Assembly: GCA_038146865.1 (NCBI GenBank)
Contig: JAYQSL010000006.1
Span: forward strand, 310,001 to 374,000
Direction of reading: 5' to 3'
Origin: GCA-2709075 sp038146865
GTDB lineage: Bacteria; Pseudomonadota; Alphaproteobacteria; MPNO01; UBA2964
DNA: 64,000 nt
The number at the start of each line of letters is the position of its first letter. Positions within the stretch are counted from its first letter, which is position 1. Under the pieces are notes generated by a model, which saw only the letters and a program-made list of their open reading frames with translations, searched no databases and was not told where the DNA came from. Below are positions 17,189-25,284 of this stretch, piece after piece. Made by a program: the position numbers and the translations under genes.

Positions 17189-18838
17189 ATGTCACTGCCA
17201 ATCCTCTCAAGCCTATCTGCACAGTCTATCAAGTCCTACCATGCCAAAGGCTATTGGAAAAATGAAACGATATATGCCGTAGCAAAAGGTTGGGCTGCAA
17301 AAACTCCGGACGCCATCGCGGTCAGTGATCGCTTCAAATCTCTAACTTACTCGGAACTAGTTTCTGAGGCAGACAATTTGACTTCCTGGCTTATTGAAAG
17401 AGGCATCCATCAGGGAGAACGGGTAACTTTTTGGATGCCAGATCGAATAGAAAGCCTAATTGTAGTTCTGGCCTGCTCTCGAGGTGGTTTTATAGTCTGC
17501 CCCTCCCCGCACCGAAATCACACCGTATCAGAGGTAAAAAAACTCGTTGATCAAATGAGGGCTAAAGTTTTTTTCTATCAAAGTGGTTTTGGATCCGACG
17601 CAGCTGAATTTGATATCGCCAGTGAAATTAGAGTCTGTTCGAGTGTTCGGGAATTTATTGAATTGGCGCCCCCGGAAAAACTGGGATTACTCTTTGGTGG
17701 ACAAATCAATTCCTCTGGAGAGCCACCGAAACCGGTAAATGAGCCAGACAGGGTAAGCTATTTCGCATTTACATCTGGCTCGACTGGACGCCCAAAAGGT
17801 GTGATGCACAGTGATAACACGCAGCTGGTAACTGCGAGGGGACAATCAGCCGACTGGAAGATAGACCAACAGTCCGTTGTCTATTCCATGAGTCCTTTCA
17901 GCCACAACCTTGGTATGGGAGCATTCTTGACCACCCTAATGGGCGGTGGTCACTTCGTTATCCATGACCGTAAAAAGGGTGAAAGCAATGTAGATCGAAT
18001 AGTCGAAATTGGAGCCACTTACCTTGTAGGCGTGCCAACCCACGCAATTGACATTGTCGATCAAGCAGCAAAAAAGGGGCTTAAACAATTAGGGAATGTA
18101 AAGGGGTTTCGCATTTCGGGGGCTGCTGCGCCAAAGACGGTGTTTACAAAGCTCATGGACATCGGCGTAACACCCCAAAGTGGCTACGGGATGACAGAAA
18201 CGAATGGCCATCAATACACCCACCCCAATGATCATATAGATCGTATAATTGAAACCAGCGGGAGAGCATGTCCTGGGTATGAAGTCAGAATATTTGACCC
18301 TGATGAACCTGAAAACGAATTAACTCATGGTTCGATTGGCCTAGTAGCAGGCCGAGGTGCCAGTCTTATGCTTGGATACTTTGATGACCAAAATGCGACC
18401 GAGGTGTCATTTAATAGCAAAGGATGGTTTTTGACCGGCGACCTAGGTTGGATAGATGAACACGGTTATCTGCGGATCACAGGCCGACGCAAAGAGGTGA
18501 TTATACGTGGCGGTCACAACATTAACCCGGAACACATTGAAGAGCTCTCAATGCAGCACCCTGATATAGAGAGAGCAGCAGTGTTTCCGGTACCTGATGA
18601 TCGGCTGGGAGAAAGAGCTTGCGTCGCCATTATGAGAAGATCCGGTACGGAAACGTCATTCAAAGTTTTACTCGAACACCTCAGAAAACTCGGACTTTCA
18701 CGCTATGACTTGCCCGAATTCGGACTTTTAGTTGAAAATATACCCTTAATGGCTAATGGAAAAATAGACAAAAAAACTATTTTAACGGGGGTAAAAGAAG
18801 GAACCATGGCGCCAATTCCCTTAAACAGTTTGAGCTAA
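17189..18838 (+). CDS. AMP-dependent acyl-CoA synthetase/ligase
   Basis: Activates a carboxylic acid to its CoA thioester through an acyl-adenylate. The 549-aa protein contains the AMP-binding P-loop FTSGSTGRPKGVMH, the GYGMTETNG motif, TGDLGWIDEHGYLRITGRRKEVIIRGG hinge (shown in part as GRRKEVIIRGG) and the catalytic C-terminal Lys in NGKIDKK. It is closest in type to cyclohexanecarboxylate or fatty-acid CoA ligases; the acid cannot be named. It starts 20 bp from the divergent metallo-hydrolase and is followed after three bases by the quinone oxidoreductase-like gene. Confidence 0.92.
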   Translation: MSLPILSSLSAQSIKSYHAKGYWKNETIYAVAKGWAAKTPDAIAVSDRFKSLTYSELVSEADNLTSWLIERGIHQGERVTFWMPDRIESLIVVLACSRGGFIVCPSPHRNHTVSEVKKLVDQMRAKVFFYQSGFGSDAAEFDIASEIRVCSSVREFIELAPPEKLGLLFGGQINSSGEPPKPVNEPDRVSYFAFTSGSTGRPKGVMHSDNTQLVTARGQSADWKIDQQSVVYSMSPFSHNLGMGAFLTTLMGGGHFVIHDRKKGESNVDRIVEIGATYLVGVPTHAIDIVDQAAKKGLKQLGNVKGFRISGAAAPKTVFTKLMDIGVTPQSGYGMTETNGHQYTHPNDHIDRIIETSGRACPGYEVRIFDPDEPENELTHGSIGLVAGRGASLMLGYFDDQNATEVSFNSKGWFLTGDLGWIDEHGYLRITGRRKEVIIRGGHNINPEHIEELSMQHPDIERAAVFPVPDDRLGERACVAIMRRSGTETSFKVLLEHLRKLGLSRYDLPEFGLLVENIPLMANGKIDKKTILTGVKEGTMAPIPLNSLS

Positions 18839-18841
18839 GCT

Positions 18842-19843
18842 ATGCGGGCTGTAGTAGTTAACCAGTTTGGGCCATTGGAAAATGCGATCCTCACCGAAAC
18901 CCAGGATCCCATCATAAAAAACGGCGAAGTGCTGGTCGAGATTTATGCAACCGCCATCAACTTTGTCGATTTACTTCTCATAGGGGGCAAGCATCAATCA
19001 CGGCCCGATACACCCTACATTCCAGGGAAGGGTCCCGCGGGATTGGTCTTAGCGGTTGGCCCTGATGTAAAAAGCCTATCGGTTGGAGACCGGGTCTTGG
19101 CTATGTGCGAACCTGGGGGAGGCTTCGCCGAGAAGATCGCGATCCCAGCAGAACAATGTCATTTACTGCCAGATTCACTGACCTTTTCGGAGGCTGCTGG
19201 TATGGCATTAGTCTTTGATACTGCTTGGTTTTCTCTCCGAGAAAGAGCCCGAATACAAAAGGGGGAAACGGCACTTATATTGGGTGCTTCTGGCGGCGTT
19301 GGGCTTGCTGCACTGCAATTGGTGAAGGCCTTTGGCGGAAAAGCAATTGCCGGTATCTCAAACCCCAAAAAAGAAAAGCTGGTAACTGAAGCTGGTGCAG
19401 ATGAAATAGCCTGGCTTAACCGCGACAATCTCCAGGAAGACCTAAAAAAACAGATATACTCCCTTAATGATCAACGTGGGGCGGATATAATTATTGATCC
19501 TTTGGGCGACAAGTTTTTCTCTGCCGCATTGAGGGCTCTTGGTTGGTGCGGGCGTATCGTGATTATTGGTTTTGCCGCTGGCGATATCCCCTTGGTTAAA
19601 ACAAATTATTTGTTGGTGAAGAATATAGAGGTCTCGGGACTGCAGATTGGTGACTATAGAAAGAGAAGACCAGATAAAACTGAAAAATGTTTTGAAGAAA
19701 TCTTTTCGCTTTTCGAAAAGGGCGAGATCAGGCCCCTTCCCACTGAGACCATGCCCATAGAAAATTTTAAGACTGCCCTCTATCGCCTCAAGGAAAGAGA
19801 AATAAACGGCAGGATAGTCTTAGAGCAAAATAGGCTAGAATGA
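18842..19843 (+). CDS. Quinone oxidoreductase-like MDR-family protein
   Basis: Zinc-free medium-chain dehydrogenase/reductase of 333 aa, resembling NADPH:quinone oxidoreductases. It has the N-terminal GroES-like domain (ATAINFVDLLLIGGKHQ, PYIPGKGPAGLVLAVG) and the Rossmann motif LILGASGGVGLAALQLVKAFG. The structural and catalytic zinc Cys residues of alcohol dehydrogenases are absent. It probably reduces an enoyl or quinone-type intermediate of the local pathway. Three bases separate it from the acyl-CoA ligase, so the two are one operon. Confidence 0.9.
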   Translation: MRAVVVNQFGPLENAILTETQDPIIKNGEVLVEIYATAINFVDLLLIGGKHQSRPDTPYIPGKGPAGLVLAVGPDVKSLSVGDRVLAMCEPGGGFAEKIAIPAEQCHLLPDSLTFSEAAGMALVFDTAWFSLRERARIQKGETALILGASGGVGLAALQLVKAFGGKAIAGISNPKKEKLVTEAGADEIAWLNRDNLQEDLKKQIYSLNDQRGADIIIDPLGDKFFSAALRALGWCGRIVIIGFAAGDIPLVKTNYLLVKNIEVSGLQIGDYRKRRPDKTEKCFEEIFSLFEKGEIRPLPTETMPIENFKTALYRLKEREINGRIVLEQNRLE

Positions 19844-19912
19844 GTTCGGGATAGACTAAAACTTTCTTGAATGTAAGACTTGTTCTTTAGATAGAAGATA
19901 GGGAGGCGCAGC

Positions 19913-20557
19913 ATGGATACCATAAATCCACTTGATTACATTCCTGACGAACCGCATCCGTTTCGGACTGATCCGCCAGGCACGATCACCAAAATGCCAA
20001 GCCCCAGAGAAATACACCACGTCCATATTTTTTCAGATACAAATTACGACGCGATGGTCGATTTTTACACGTGGCTCTTTAATGCCGAGATCATCCGAGT
20101 TAATCCAAACGGGCTTACTTTCATCTCATATGATGATCACGATCATCGCGTGGTGATTGTAAAACGGGAAGGATGGGGTACCAAACCTAATAGGCCAATT
20201 GGGGTTTCACATTTGGCCTTCGCCTATGCCAGCCTTGGGGAGCTCGTATTTATATACAAAAAGATGAAAGAAAAAGGATACAAGCCAGTCTGGACTAATA
20301 ATCATGGAAATTCGACTTCTTTCTACTACAAAGATCCAGACGGGAATATGGTCGAAACACAATTAGACAATTACACGACGCTGGAGACACAACAATACAA
20401 ACGCTATTATCAGTGGTCGGAAGATTTTCTTGAGAACACTGGAGATGGAGACTTCGATCCAGATAAAATGGTTGCCTTATATGAATCCGGAATTTCGGAT
20501 AAAATCCTTTGCAGTCGGCACGAGGTCGCGAGACTCGTTAAGGAAGGCAAGCTTTAA
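19913..20557 (+). CDS. VOC-family protein, extradiol dioxygenase-like
   Basis: A 214-aa vicinal-oxygen-chelate protein. One VOC module (about residues 30-160) keeps the three metal ligands in the expected places: His in IHHVHIF, His in GVSHLAFAY and Glu in GNMVETQLD. This suits an extradiol ring-cleavage dioxygenase or a glyoxalase-type enzyme. AGGGAGG precedes the ATG. Its stop overlaps the convergent monooxygenase gene by four bases. The context of an HsaA-like monooxygenase favours aromatic ring cleavage, but this is inference. Confidence 0.85.
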   Translation: MDTINPLDYIPDEPHPFRTDPPGTITKMPSPREIHHVHIFSDTNYDAMVDFYTWLFNAEIIRVNPNGLTFISYDDHDHRVVIVKREGWGTKPNRPIGVSHLAFAYASLGELVFIYKKMKEKGYKPVWTNNHGNSTSFYYKDPDGNMVETQLDNYTTLETQQYKRYYQWSEDFLENTGDGDFDPDKMVALYESGISDKILCSRHEVARLVKEGKL

Positions 20558-21762
20558 ATTTTAGGATCTGGGCATCCATGACCAAGAGCGACACTTCCGA
20601 AAAAGCTAGATTGTATATCCCAGACTAATCCGAAATGTTGCGCTATCGCATGTACATCTCTCCATGCCCGTTGCATAGGATGGGTTGTCTCCAAACCTCG
20701 CCCACCCGATAGTGGCAACAAAGTATCTACAGCATCGCAGCACATCTTTGCCGAGTGCCCTAAATTAATGCGATAGCGAACTCTCTCTTCAATCGAGTAT
20801 TCTTCACCTGCGCGACCTTTGGACACTATCCCTTCCAGTTGACGTTCGATAACTGCATCGGCAGCATCAAGGAGAGCCGCTGCGCGCGCAATGCGTTCAT
20901 GGACCGTCGAAACTTTTGTTAAATCCGCTCCTGTCACACTTTGCCGGCTTTTCATGTCAGCGATCATATCTTCTAAAGCCCCTCTCGCGGCCCCCATAGC
21001 GGGGCCAATAAGGTTGAAAGGCGAAATTGCAAAAAGAGGTAGTCCGTAGAGATAGCCCCCCCCCGCTGCCTCCGAGCCCGGGGTCCCACAGCCCTTGGTA
21101 AGTCTCGCATCAAGCGTACGATGTTTGGGAATTAGTACGTTATCAACGACAATATCATTGCTTCCAGAGCCCTTCAAACCGTTACTCTGCCAGGTGTCCT
21201 CAACCAAACAGTCGGCTAAATCGACCATCACAAAGTACACGTCTGGAGGACCTTTACCTTCCGGTTGGGGAACTGGAAGAATAAGAAGGGCCCACTTACA
21301 AAAATCTACACCGCTGGAGAAACGCCACCGTCCAGAGATTAAAAATTCTTCGCCCCGACGTTCAACCTTTGTCCCTGCCGCCAGAAATGATGTAGCAACA
21401 CAAGTCTGTGGATCATGTTCCCAAATTTCTGCTTGGCATTCATCAGGCATCATGCCGCCCATCCAACCATGGCATGCAAGGATAGCAGCGACCCAAGCTG
21501 AAGAAGCGCAACCCTTCCCCAGCTCCCGCGAAAACAGTGTGTGAGCGCCAAAATCTAGCTCCAGGCCTCCATATCGTTCCGGTTGAAGTGCGCTATAAAA
21601 ACCGGCATCTAAGAATCTCTCATGGGTTTCCTCAAGCATTCGACGGTTATTCTCAGTTTCATTGGCATGTCGCTTGAGGTAGGGAATCATCTCATTGGCT
21701 TTTTTGATCAGAGAAACCTGATGAGCCCGTTTATCGCCAGAAATTTTCAAAGCCGTTGCCAT
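20554..21762 (-). CDS. HsaA-like flavin-dependent monooxygenase (acyl-CoA dehydrogenase fold)
   Basis: A 402-aa protein of the acyl-CoA dehydrogenase fold, group D flavin monooxygenase type. The N-terminus (ERYGGLELDFGAH), the FAD-binding middle (GRWRFSSGVDFCKWALL, NGLKGSGSNDIVVDNV) and the C-terminal LSGGRGLETTHPMQRAWRDVHA region (in part) resemble HsaA and p-hydroxyphenylacetate hydroxylase large subunits, which hydroxylate phenols using reduced flavin. No flavin reductase gene is nearby. A plain acyl-CoA dehydrogenase is less likely because of the W-S-S-G and RAWRD motifs. Confidence 0.85.
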   Translation of the reverse strand: MATALKISGDKRAHQVSLIKKANEMIPYLKRHANETENNRRMLEETHERFLDAGFYSALQPERYGGLELDFGAHTLFSRELGKGCASSAWVAAILACHGWMGGMMPDECQAEIWEHDPQTCVATSFLAAGTKVERRGEEFLISGRWRFSSGVDFCKWALLILPVPQPEGKGPPDVYFVMVDLADCLVEDTWQSNGLKGSGSNDIVVDNVLIPKHRTLDARLTKGCGTPGSEAAGGGYLYGLPLFAISPFNLIGPAMGAARGALEDMIADMKSRQSVTGADLTKVSTVHERIARAAALLDAADAVIERQLEGIVSKGRAGEEYSIEERVRYRINLGHSAKMCCDAVDTLLPLSGGRGLETTHPMQRAWRDVHAIAQHFGLVWDIQSSFFGSVALGHGCPDPKI

Positions 21763-21771
21763 TACTCACCC

Positions 21772-22377
21772 TCAAAGAGTCATTGGAATTAAGCCAGGAC
21801 CATTATGACAAGTAACCTCGCCAGTTTCTAATTTAAAATGATGCTGTGTGAAAGTTCCACCCTTCGCCTCCCGAACGATAAAAGCAATACTTTGTGTTGG
21901 CCCTGCTTGCTCCTGGTGAATTGCGCCCGGCGGCACTACATCTATATCACCAGGGGCCATTTCGTGAGAATCTAATTTTTTTATAACCGCTGGTCCCCGA
22001 TCGGGGTCACCACCATCGGTACGCTCATAACGATGCATAGTTTCATGACCAGTGATTAACCCATACAAGGTCCATTTGTCGCCATGGTCGTGAATATTTG
22101 TTAAAAGATTTGGTTTGCGTACCGTTGCATTGAGCACAAACCCAAAGTCAGGGTCTTCATAAAATAACAAGTTTTTAACTGAAGGCGCGGCCTCCACCGT
22201 TGCTGGCCAGAAATTTGCCGCCGACTTAAGCCCCTGATCGGCGAGTAAAGGAACCATTTCTTCCCTTATTTTAGTCCAAAGTATTTCTCCCCCTAAGCCA
22301 GACTCAAAAAGGGCCCGGACACGATCAACAAAAAGAGCGGCAGCTGGTAGGTTTGGTTTCTCTTCAGGATCTCTCAT
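21772..22377 (-). CDS. Cupin-domain protein
   Basis: A roughly 201-aa protein with a cupin fold in the C-terminal part: HDHGDKWTLYGLITGHE, MAPGDIDVVPPGAIHQEQ and a final His-rich end (TQHHFKLETGEVTCH). The metal-binding His of the cupin are present (HDHGD, HQEQ). It is reminiscent of cysteine-dioxygenase-like cupins but I cannot assign a reaction. The start at ATG 22377 is preferred over GTG 22401. It lies nine bases upstream of the HsaA-like gene and is divergent from the double VOC gene. Confidence 0.8.
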   Translation of the reverse strand: MRDPEEKPNLPAAALFVDRVRALFESGLGGEILWTKIREEMVPLLADQGLKSAANFWPATVEAAPSVKNLLFYEDPDFGFVLNATVRKPNLLTNIHDHGDKWTLYGLITGHETMHRYERTDGGDPDRGPAVIKKLDSHEMAPGDIDVVPPGAIHQEQAGPTQSIAFIVREAKGGTFTQHHFKLETGEVTCHNGPGLIPMTL

Positions 22378-22481
22378 ATAATTTATCCGCTTCTTCCACA
22401 CGAGGAAAAATTTTTAGTCAGACCATTGGCTGTCATGCCCGGTCATCATAAAGTAATTCTAAAGTCTGCTGAGAGGAAGTG

Positions 22482-23285
22482 ATGTTCGCACAATTAAATC
22501 ATATCGCGATAACCAGCGATCAATATGCCATAAATGCAAAATTCTACGAAGCATTATTCGGGCTAAGAACGTCGAAGAACCCCCGTCCTGCGCGCGCATG
22601 TGTTGTTAGCGATGGGGTCGTCGGAATGAATATTATACCGAGACGCGAAGGCCGAACCAGCGGCCTTGATCACTTTGGGTTGCAAGTCGAGGATATAGAT
22701 GAGGCAAAGGAAAGAATTAATAAGTTCGATCCATCAATAAGAACCTTGAAACGGCCTCCTGTTCGGCCATTCGCTGCCTACAGCGCTCATGATCCTGATA
22801 TCAATATTTTTGATCTGTCTGCAAAGAGTTTGCAGATGCAGAAAGACGTCTATGCAGATGAGCTAGAGCAAACAGAAAGGCGCTTCAGCCATTTCGCGCT
22901 CAGAACCGCACATGCTGAGCGTTGCGCGGAATTTTACCACGAAGTTTTCGAGCTCAGCCTAAAAAATAAAGAGAAAGATGACCCCAATTTTTACCTCTCT
23001 GACGGAAATATGACGCTGGCCATTCTTCAGTGGGATATCGATGACTACTATGGCATGGACCCCCAAAGGACAGGGCCAGATCATATTGGCTTTAAAGTGG
23101 AAAGCCTTGATAAGGTCAAAGAAGATTTGGAGGACTTAACCGGTCAGAACCCTCACATGCGGATTAGGGCCCTCGGTTATGGGAGTGAGGGTGAAGCGCG
23201 GTTAGAGTTGTTTCAACGCTGTACTCTTAACCAATTTCACATAACCGATATAGAAGGCGTCTATGTCGGCATTTCTGAAACCTAA
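22482..23285 (+). CDS. Two-module VOC-family protein
   Basis: A 267-aa protein with two VOC modules: an N-terminal one (residues 1-120, LNHIAITSDQY... GLDHFGLQVEDID) and a C-terminal one (residues 130-260). The second keeps His in FSHFALRT, His in GPDHIGFKVES and Glu in ARLELFQ as possible iron ligands, the pattern of two-domain extradiol dioxygenases where the second module is catalytic. ATG 22482 follows GAGAGGAA at the right distance. The following cupin gene is 32 bp away on the same strand. Confidence 0.82.
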   Translation: MFAQLNHIAITSDQYAINAKFYEALFGLRTSKNPRPARACVVSDGVVGMNIIPRREGRTSGLDHFGLQVEDIDEAKERINKFDPSIRTLKRPPVRPFAAYSAHDPDINIFDLSAKSLQMQKDVYADELEQTERRFSHFALRTAHAERCAEFYHEVFELSLKNKEKDDPNFYLSDGNMTLAILQWDIDDYYGMDPQRTGPDHIGFKVESLDKVKEDLEDLTGQNPHMRIRALGYGSEGEARLELFQRCTLNQFHITDIEGVYVGISET

Positions 23286-23317
23286 ACTGTTTAAAATAAC
23301 ATCGAGGGAGGTCTGAA

Positions 23318-23746
23318 TTGGCTATAGAAATTATTGATGTGGCAGAGGTAGGAAAACGGGAGAAAAAGCGCACCAGAGTTTTCGATACGCGAAAAATGCA
23401 TGCTTGGGTTCATTATTACCCAAATCCTGGAGATCATGATGACATGCATTGTCACAATGAAGACCAAACCTTCATATGTTTTGAGGGGCAATGTACGATG
23501 CATTTTCCCGATGGGGGAAAAGCCGAACTCAATCCGGGAATGGCAGCTCTAATTCATGGAGGTTCCTTCTACAGGCTGGAGAACACCGGGCAAGGACCTA
23601 TGATTTTGATGGGAAATCGATCTGGTCAACAAGACAATATCAAAATCATTGATTATGAAACCAGGAAAGACGTGAGACAGAAATATGGAGATGGAAAGGT
23701 CCACATCCATAATTCTGGTGCTGACCGAGTAGTGGGAGCAGGTTGA
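23318..23746 (+). CDS. Small cupin-domain protein
   Basis: A 142-aa single cupin. Metal ligands are in DDMHCHNEDQTFICFEG and MAALIHGGSFYRLENTG. It starts at TTG 23318, six bases after GGGAGG, which supports this non-ATG start. The function is unknown; small cupins next to ring-cleavage enzymes are often isomerases, dioxygenases or sensors. It is the last gene of the catabolic region before the bidirectional terminator and the RpoE/ChrR cluster. Confidence 0.82.
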   Translation: MAIEIIDVAEVGKREKKRTRVFDTRKMHAWVHYYPNPGDHDDMHCHNEDQTFICFEGQCTMHFPDGGKAELNPGMAALIHGGSFYRLENTGQGPMILMGNRSGQQDNIKIIDYETRKDVRQKYGDGKVHIHNSGADRVVGAG

Positions 23747-23760
23747 TTTTGAGGGCAATC

Positions 23761-23789
23761 AGAAAAGGAACCCCGAGGCTCCTTTTCTA
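23761..23789. terminator. Bidirectional intrinsic terminator
   Basis: AGAAAAGGA (23761-23769) is complementary to TCCTTTTCT (23780-23788) around a ten-base loop. The symmetric A/T flanks allow termination in both directions, and it sits between the convergent cupin and chrR genes. Confidence 0.8.
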
Positions 23790-23803
23790 CTCCTAAACAC
23801 CGA

Positions 23804-24460
23804 TCAAATTCCTATCACGGGCTGAAGAAACCGCGCGGTAAGACTGCTAAATCGTAATGGAGCGTTCGTTACAGCAAGGCAAATACAGTCTTCCCCCGGC
23901 ACTGCGAAAGGTTTGTGTGTAACTGCCGAATCAACTGTCTGCACATCACCTCGCTGATACAACCCAAGCTGATCTTCAAAAGCCCCTTTGAGGACTAAGG
24001 TCATTTCCTCACCACCATGACCATGCTCAGGGACTGGTTTACCTGCCGGAATGCGCAAGAGCCTTGCCACTGAACCATCTTCATCGGAACAAATCACTAG
24101 CTGATGTGCAGATGGACCTAATCGACGCCATTTAAGCTTATCAATATCTCCGCCCGCGTATTCTCTGAGAGGATTCGGCAAACAAGTTTCTTCATTTGAC
24201 GGAGACCCGTTTACTGAAACAGGCTGTTCATCTTCTTGGTCTAATCTATCCAAAATATTTTCAAGAACACCGCTCTCCAACTTTATCTCTTCAGAGACAT
24301 CGAGAAGAGAGCCTGCAACAGCCTCAAGATGTGATATGGTTTGCCTACACTCAGGGCACACTGCCAAGTGGGTTGCGACTGCTATACTCCAGGATTCTCC
24401 GAGCGCTCCGCTTGAATAATCTAAAAGAGTCTCTTCATTGGGATGATGAATAATGCTCAT
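23804..24460 (-). CDS. chrR: ChrR-family zinc anti-sigma factor with cupin domain
   Basis: Anti-sigma factor that holds RpoE inactive until singlet oxygen or organic peroxide. The 218-aa protein has the zinc anti-sigma domain with ligands His6, His31, Cys35 and Cys38, the same spacing I recall for Rhodobacter ChrR, followed by a C-terminal cupin. The cupin keeps all metal ligands (PEHGHGGEEMTL and a later His in SAVTHKP), so the stress-sensing domain is intact. Its ATG overlaps the rpoE stop by four bases. Confidence 0.93.
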   Translation of the reverse strand: MSIIHHPNEETLLDYSSGALGESWSIAVATHLAVCPECRQTISHLEAVAGSLLDVSEEIKLESGVLENILDRLDQEDEQPVSVNGSPSNEETCLPNPLREYAGGDIDKLKWRRLGPSAHQLVICSDEDGSVARLLRIPAGKPVPEHGHGGEEMTLVLKGAFEDQLGLYQRGDVQTVDSAVTHKPFAVPGEDCICLAVTNAPLRFSSLTARFLQPVIGI

Positions 24461-25005
24461 CGGATATCTCCAATCTCCGATCTAATGTGTTTCATTGCCA
24501 GCCGGATCCTTGATTTGACGGTGCCGAGCGGTATTCCAAGTTTATCTGCGACTTCAACATGAGGAAGTTCTTCCATAAAGCTCAATTTTAAAACCTCCTG
24601 CTGCTCGGGAGATAAAGCATTAATGCACTCCTTCAGCCTAGAAGCTTCCTGATTTCGAACAATAACCTCCGTCGGCTGTGGCTCAGGCTCCGGAATGAAA
24701 GCCGGATCCTCATAATCAGGTTCTGGTCTGTGCCGCTTCCTTAGAAGATCGATGCGCTGGTTTCTTGCAATAGTATATAACCATGTACTTGCTGAAGCCT
24801 TTGTCGGATCAAATTGTTCCGCTTTTCTCCAAACGCGAATAAAAGTCTCCTGAACAACTTCCTCTGCTAGTTCGGGGCCAACCCCATTTCGCATCGCGAA
24901 TGACTTGATTTTCGGAGCAAAGGCCGCAAAAAGTTTTTTAAACGCATTTCGATCTCGAGACTCAGCAATCGAAACCAGGTAACTCTCCATAGACTCGGTA
25001 TTCAT
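24457..25005 (-). CDS. rpoE: RpoE-like ECF (ECF11) sigma factor
   Basis: Extracytoplasmic-function sigma factor partnered with ChrR. It has sigma region 2 (FAAFAPKIKSFAMRNG, VVQETFIRVWRKAEQFDPTKASASTWLYTIARN in part) and region 4 (LSPEQQEVLKLSFMEELPHVEVADKLGIPLGTVKSRI in part). I place the start at ATG 25005, giving 182 aa, the usual ECF length. An in-frame start at 25170 would add 55 atypical basic residues and would lie only four bases after the predicted -10 element of its own promoter, so it is unlikely to be used. Confidence 0.92.
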   Translation of the reverse strand: MNTESMESYLVSIAESRDRNAFKKLFAAFAPKIKSFAMRNGVGPELAEEVVQETFIRVWRKAEQFDPTKASASTWLYTIARNQRIDLLRKRHRPEPDYEDPAFIPEPEPQPTEVIVRNQEASRLKECINALSPEQQEVLKLSFMEELPHVEVADKLGIPLGTVKSRIRLAMKHIRSEIGDIR

Positions 25006-25174
25006 TTTATCAGAGCTTCCCAATTTCTTGCGTCTTTTCCGGTTTTTTTTAACCGACCGTTCGTCGCAACCTTTGCTTATTGGCGCACGAGAAGCAAGCG
25101 CGAAACCACCAACATAGCTGAATCTATCTTGCTCAGTCGAAGTTTCAATATATGAGGATACGTTGTCCATTCTT

Positions 25175-25204
25175 GTGTTACGGTTTTACTGACTTTTTAG
25201 ATCA
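25175..25204 (-). promoter_or_regulatory. Predicted RpoE-type promoter of rpoE-chrR
   Basis: On the minus strand TGATCT (25204-25199) is followed after exactly 18 bases by TAACAC (25180-25175). TGATC with an 18-bp spacer and a TAA-type -10 is the pattern known for RpoE/ChrR (ECF11) promoters, so autoregulation is likely. Confidence 0.65.
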
Positions 25205-25213
25205 CTACAGCAA

Positions 25214-25244
25214 GGATCTTAATGGGTTTGAGCGAATTTAACTT
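25214..25244 (+). promoter_or_regulatory. Possible RpoE-type promoter of the flavoprotein-cfa operon
   Basis: On the plus strand GGATCT (25214-25219) and TAACTT (25239-25244) are 19 bases apart, close to but one base longer than the minus-strand site. It lies about 40 bp upstream of the flavoprotein start. Weaker than the rpoE site. Confidence 0.45.
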
Positions 25245-25284
25245 AAGCCTAGATCGAGCCGATTTAATTTGTTAGGGGAATGAA

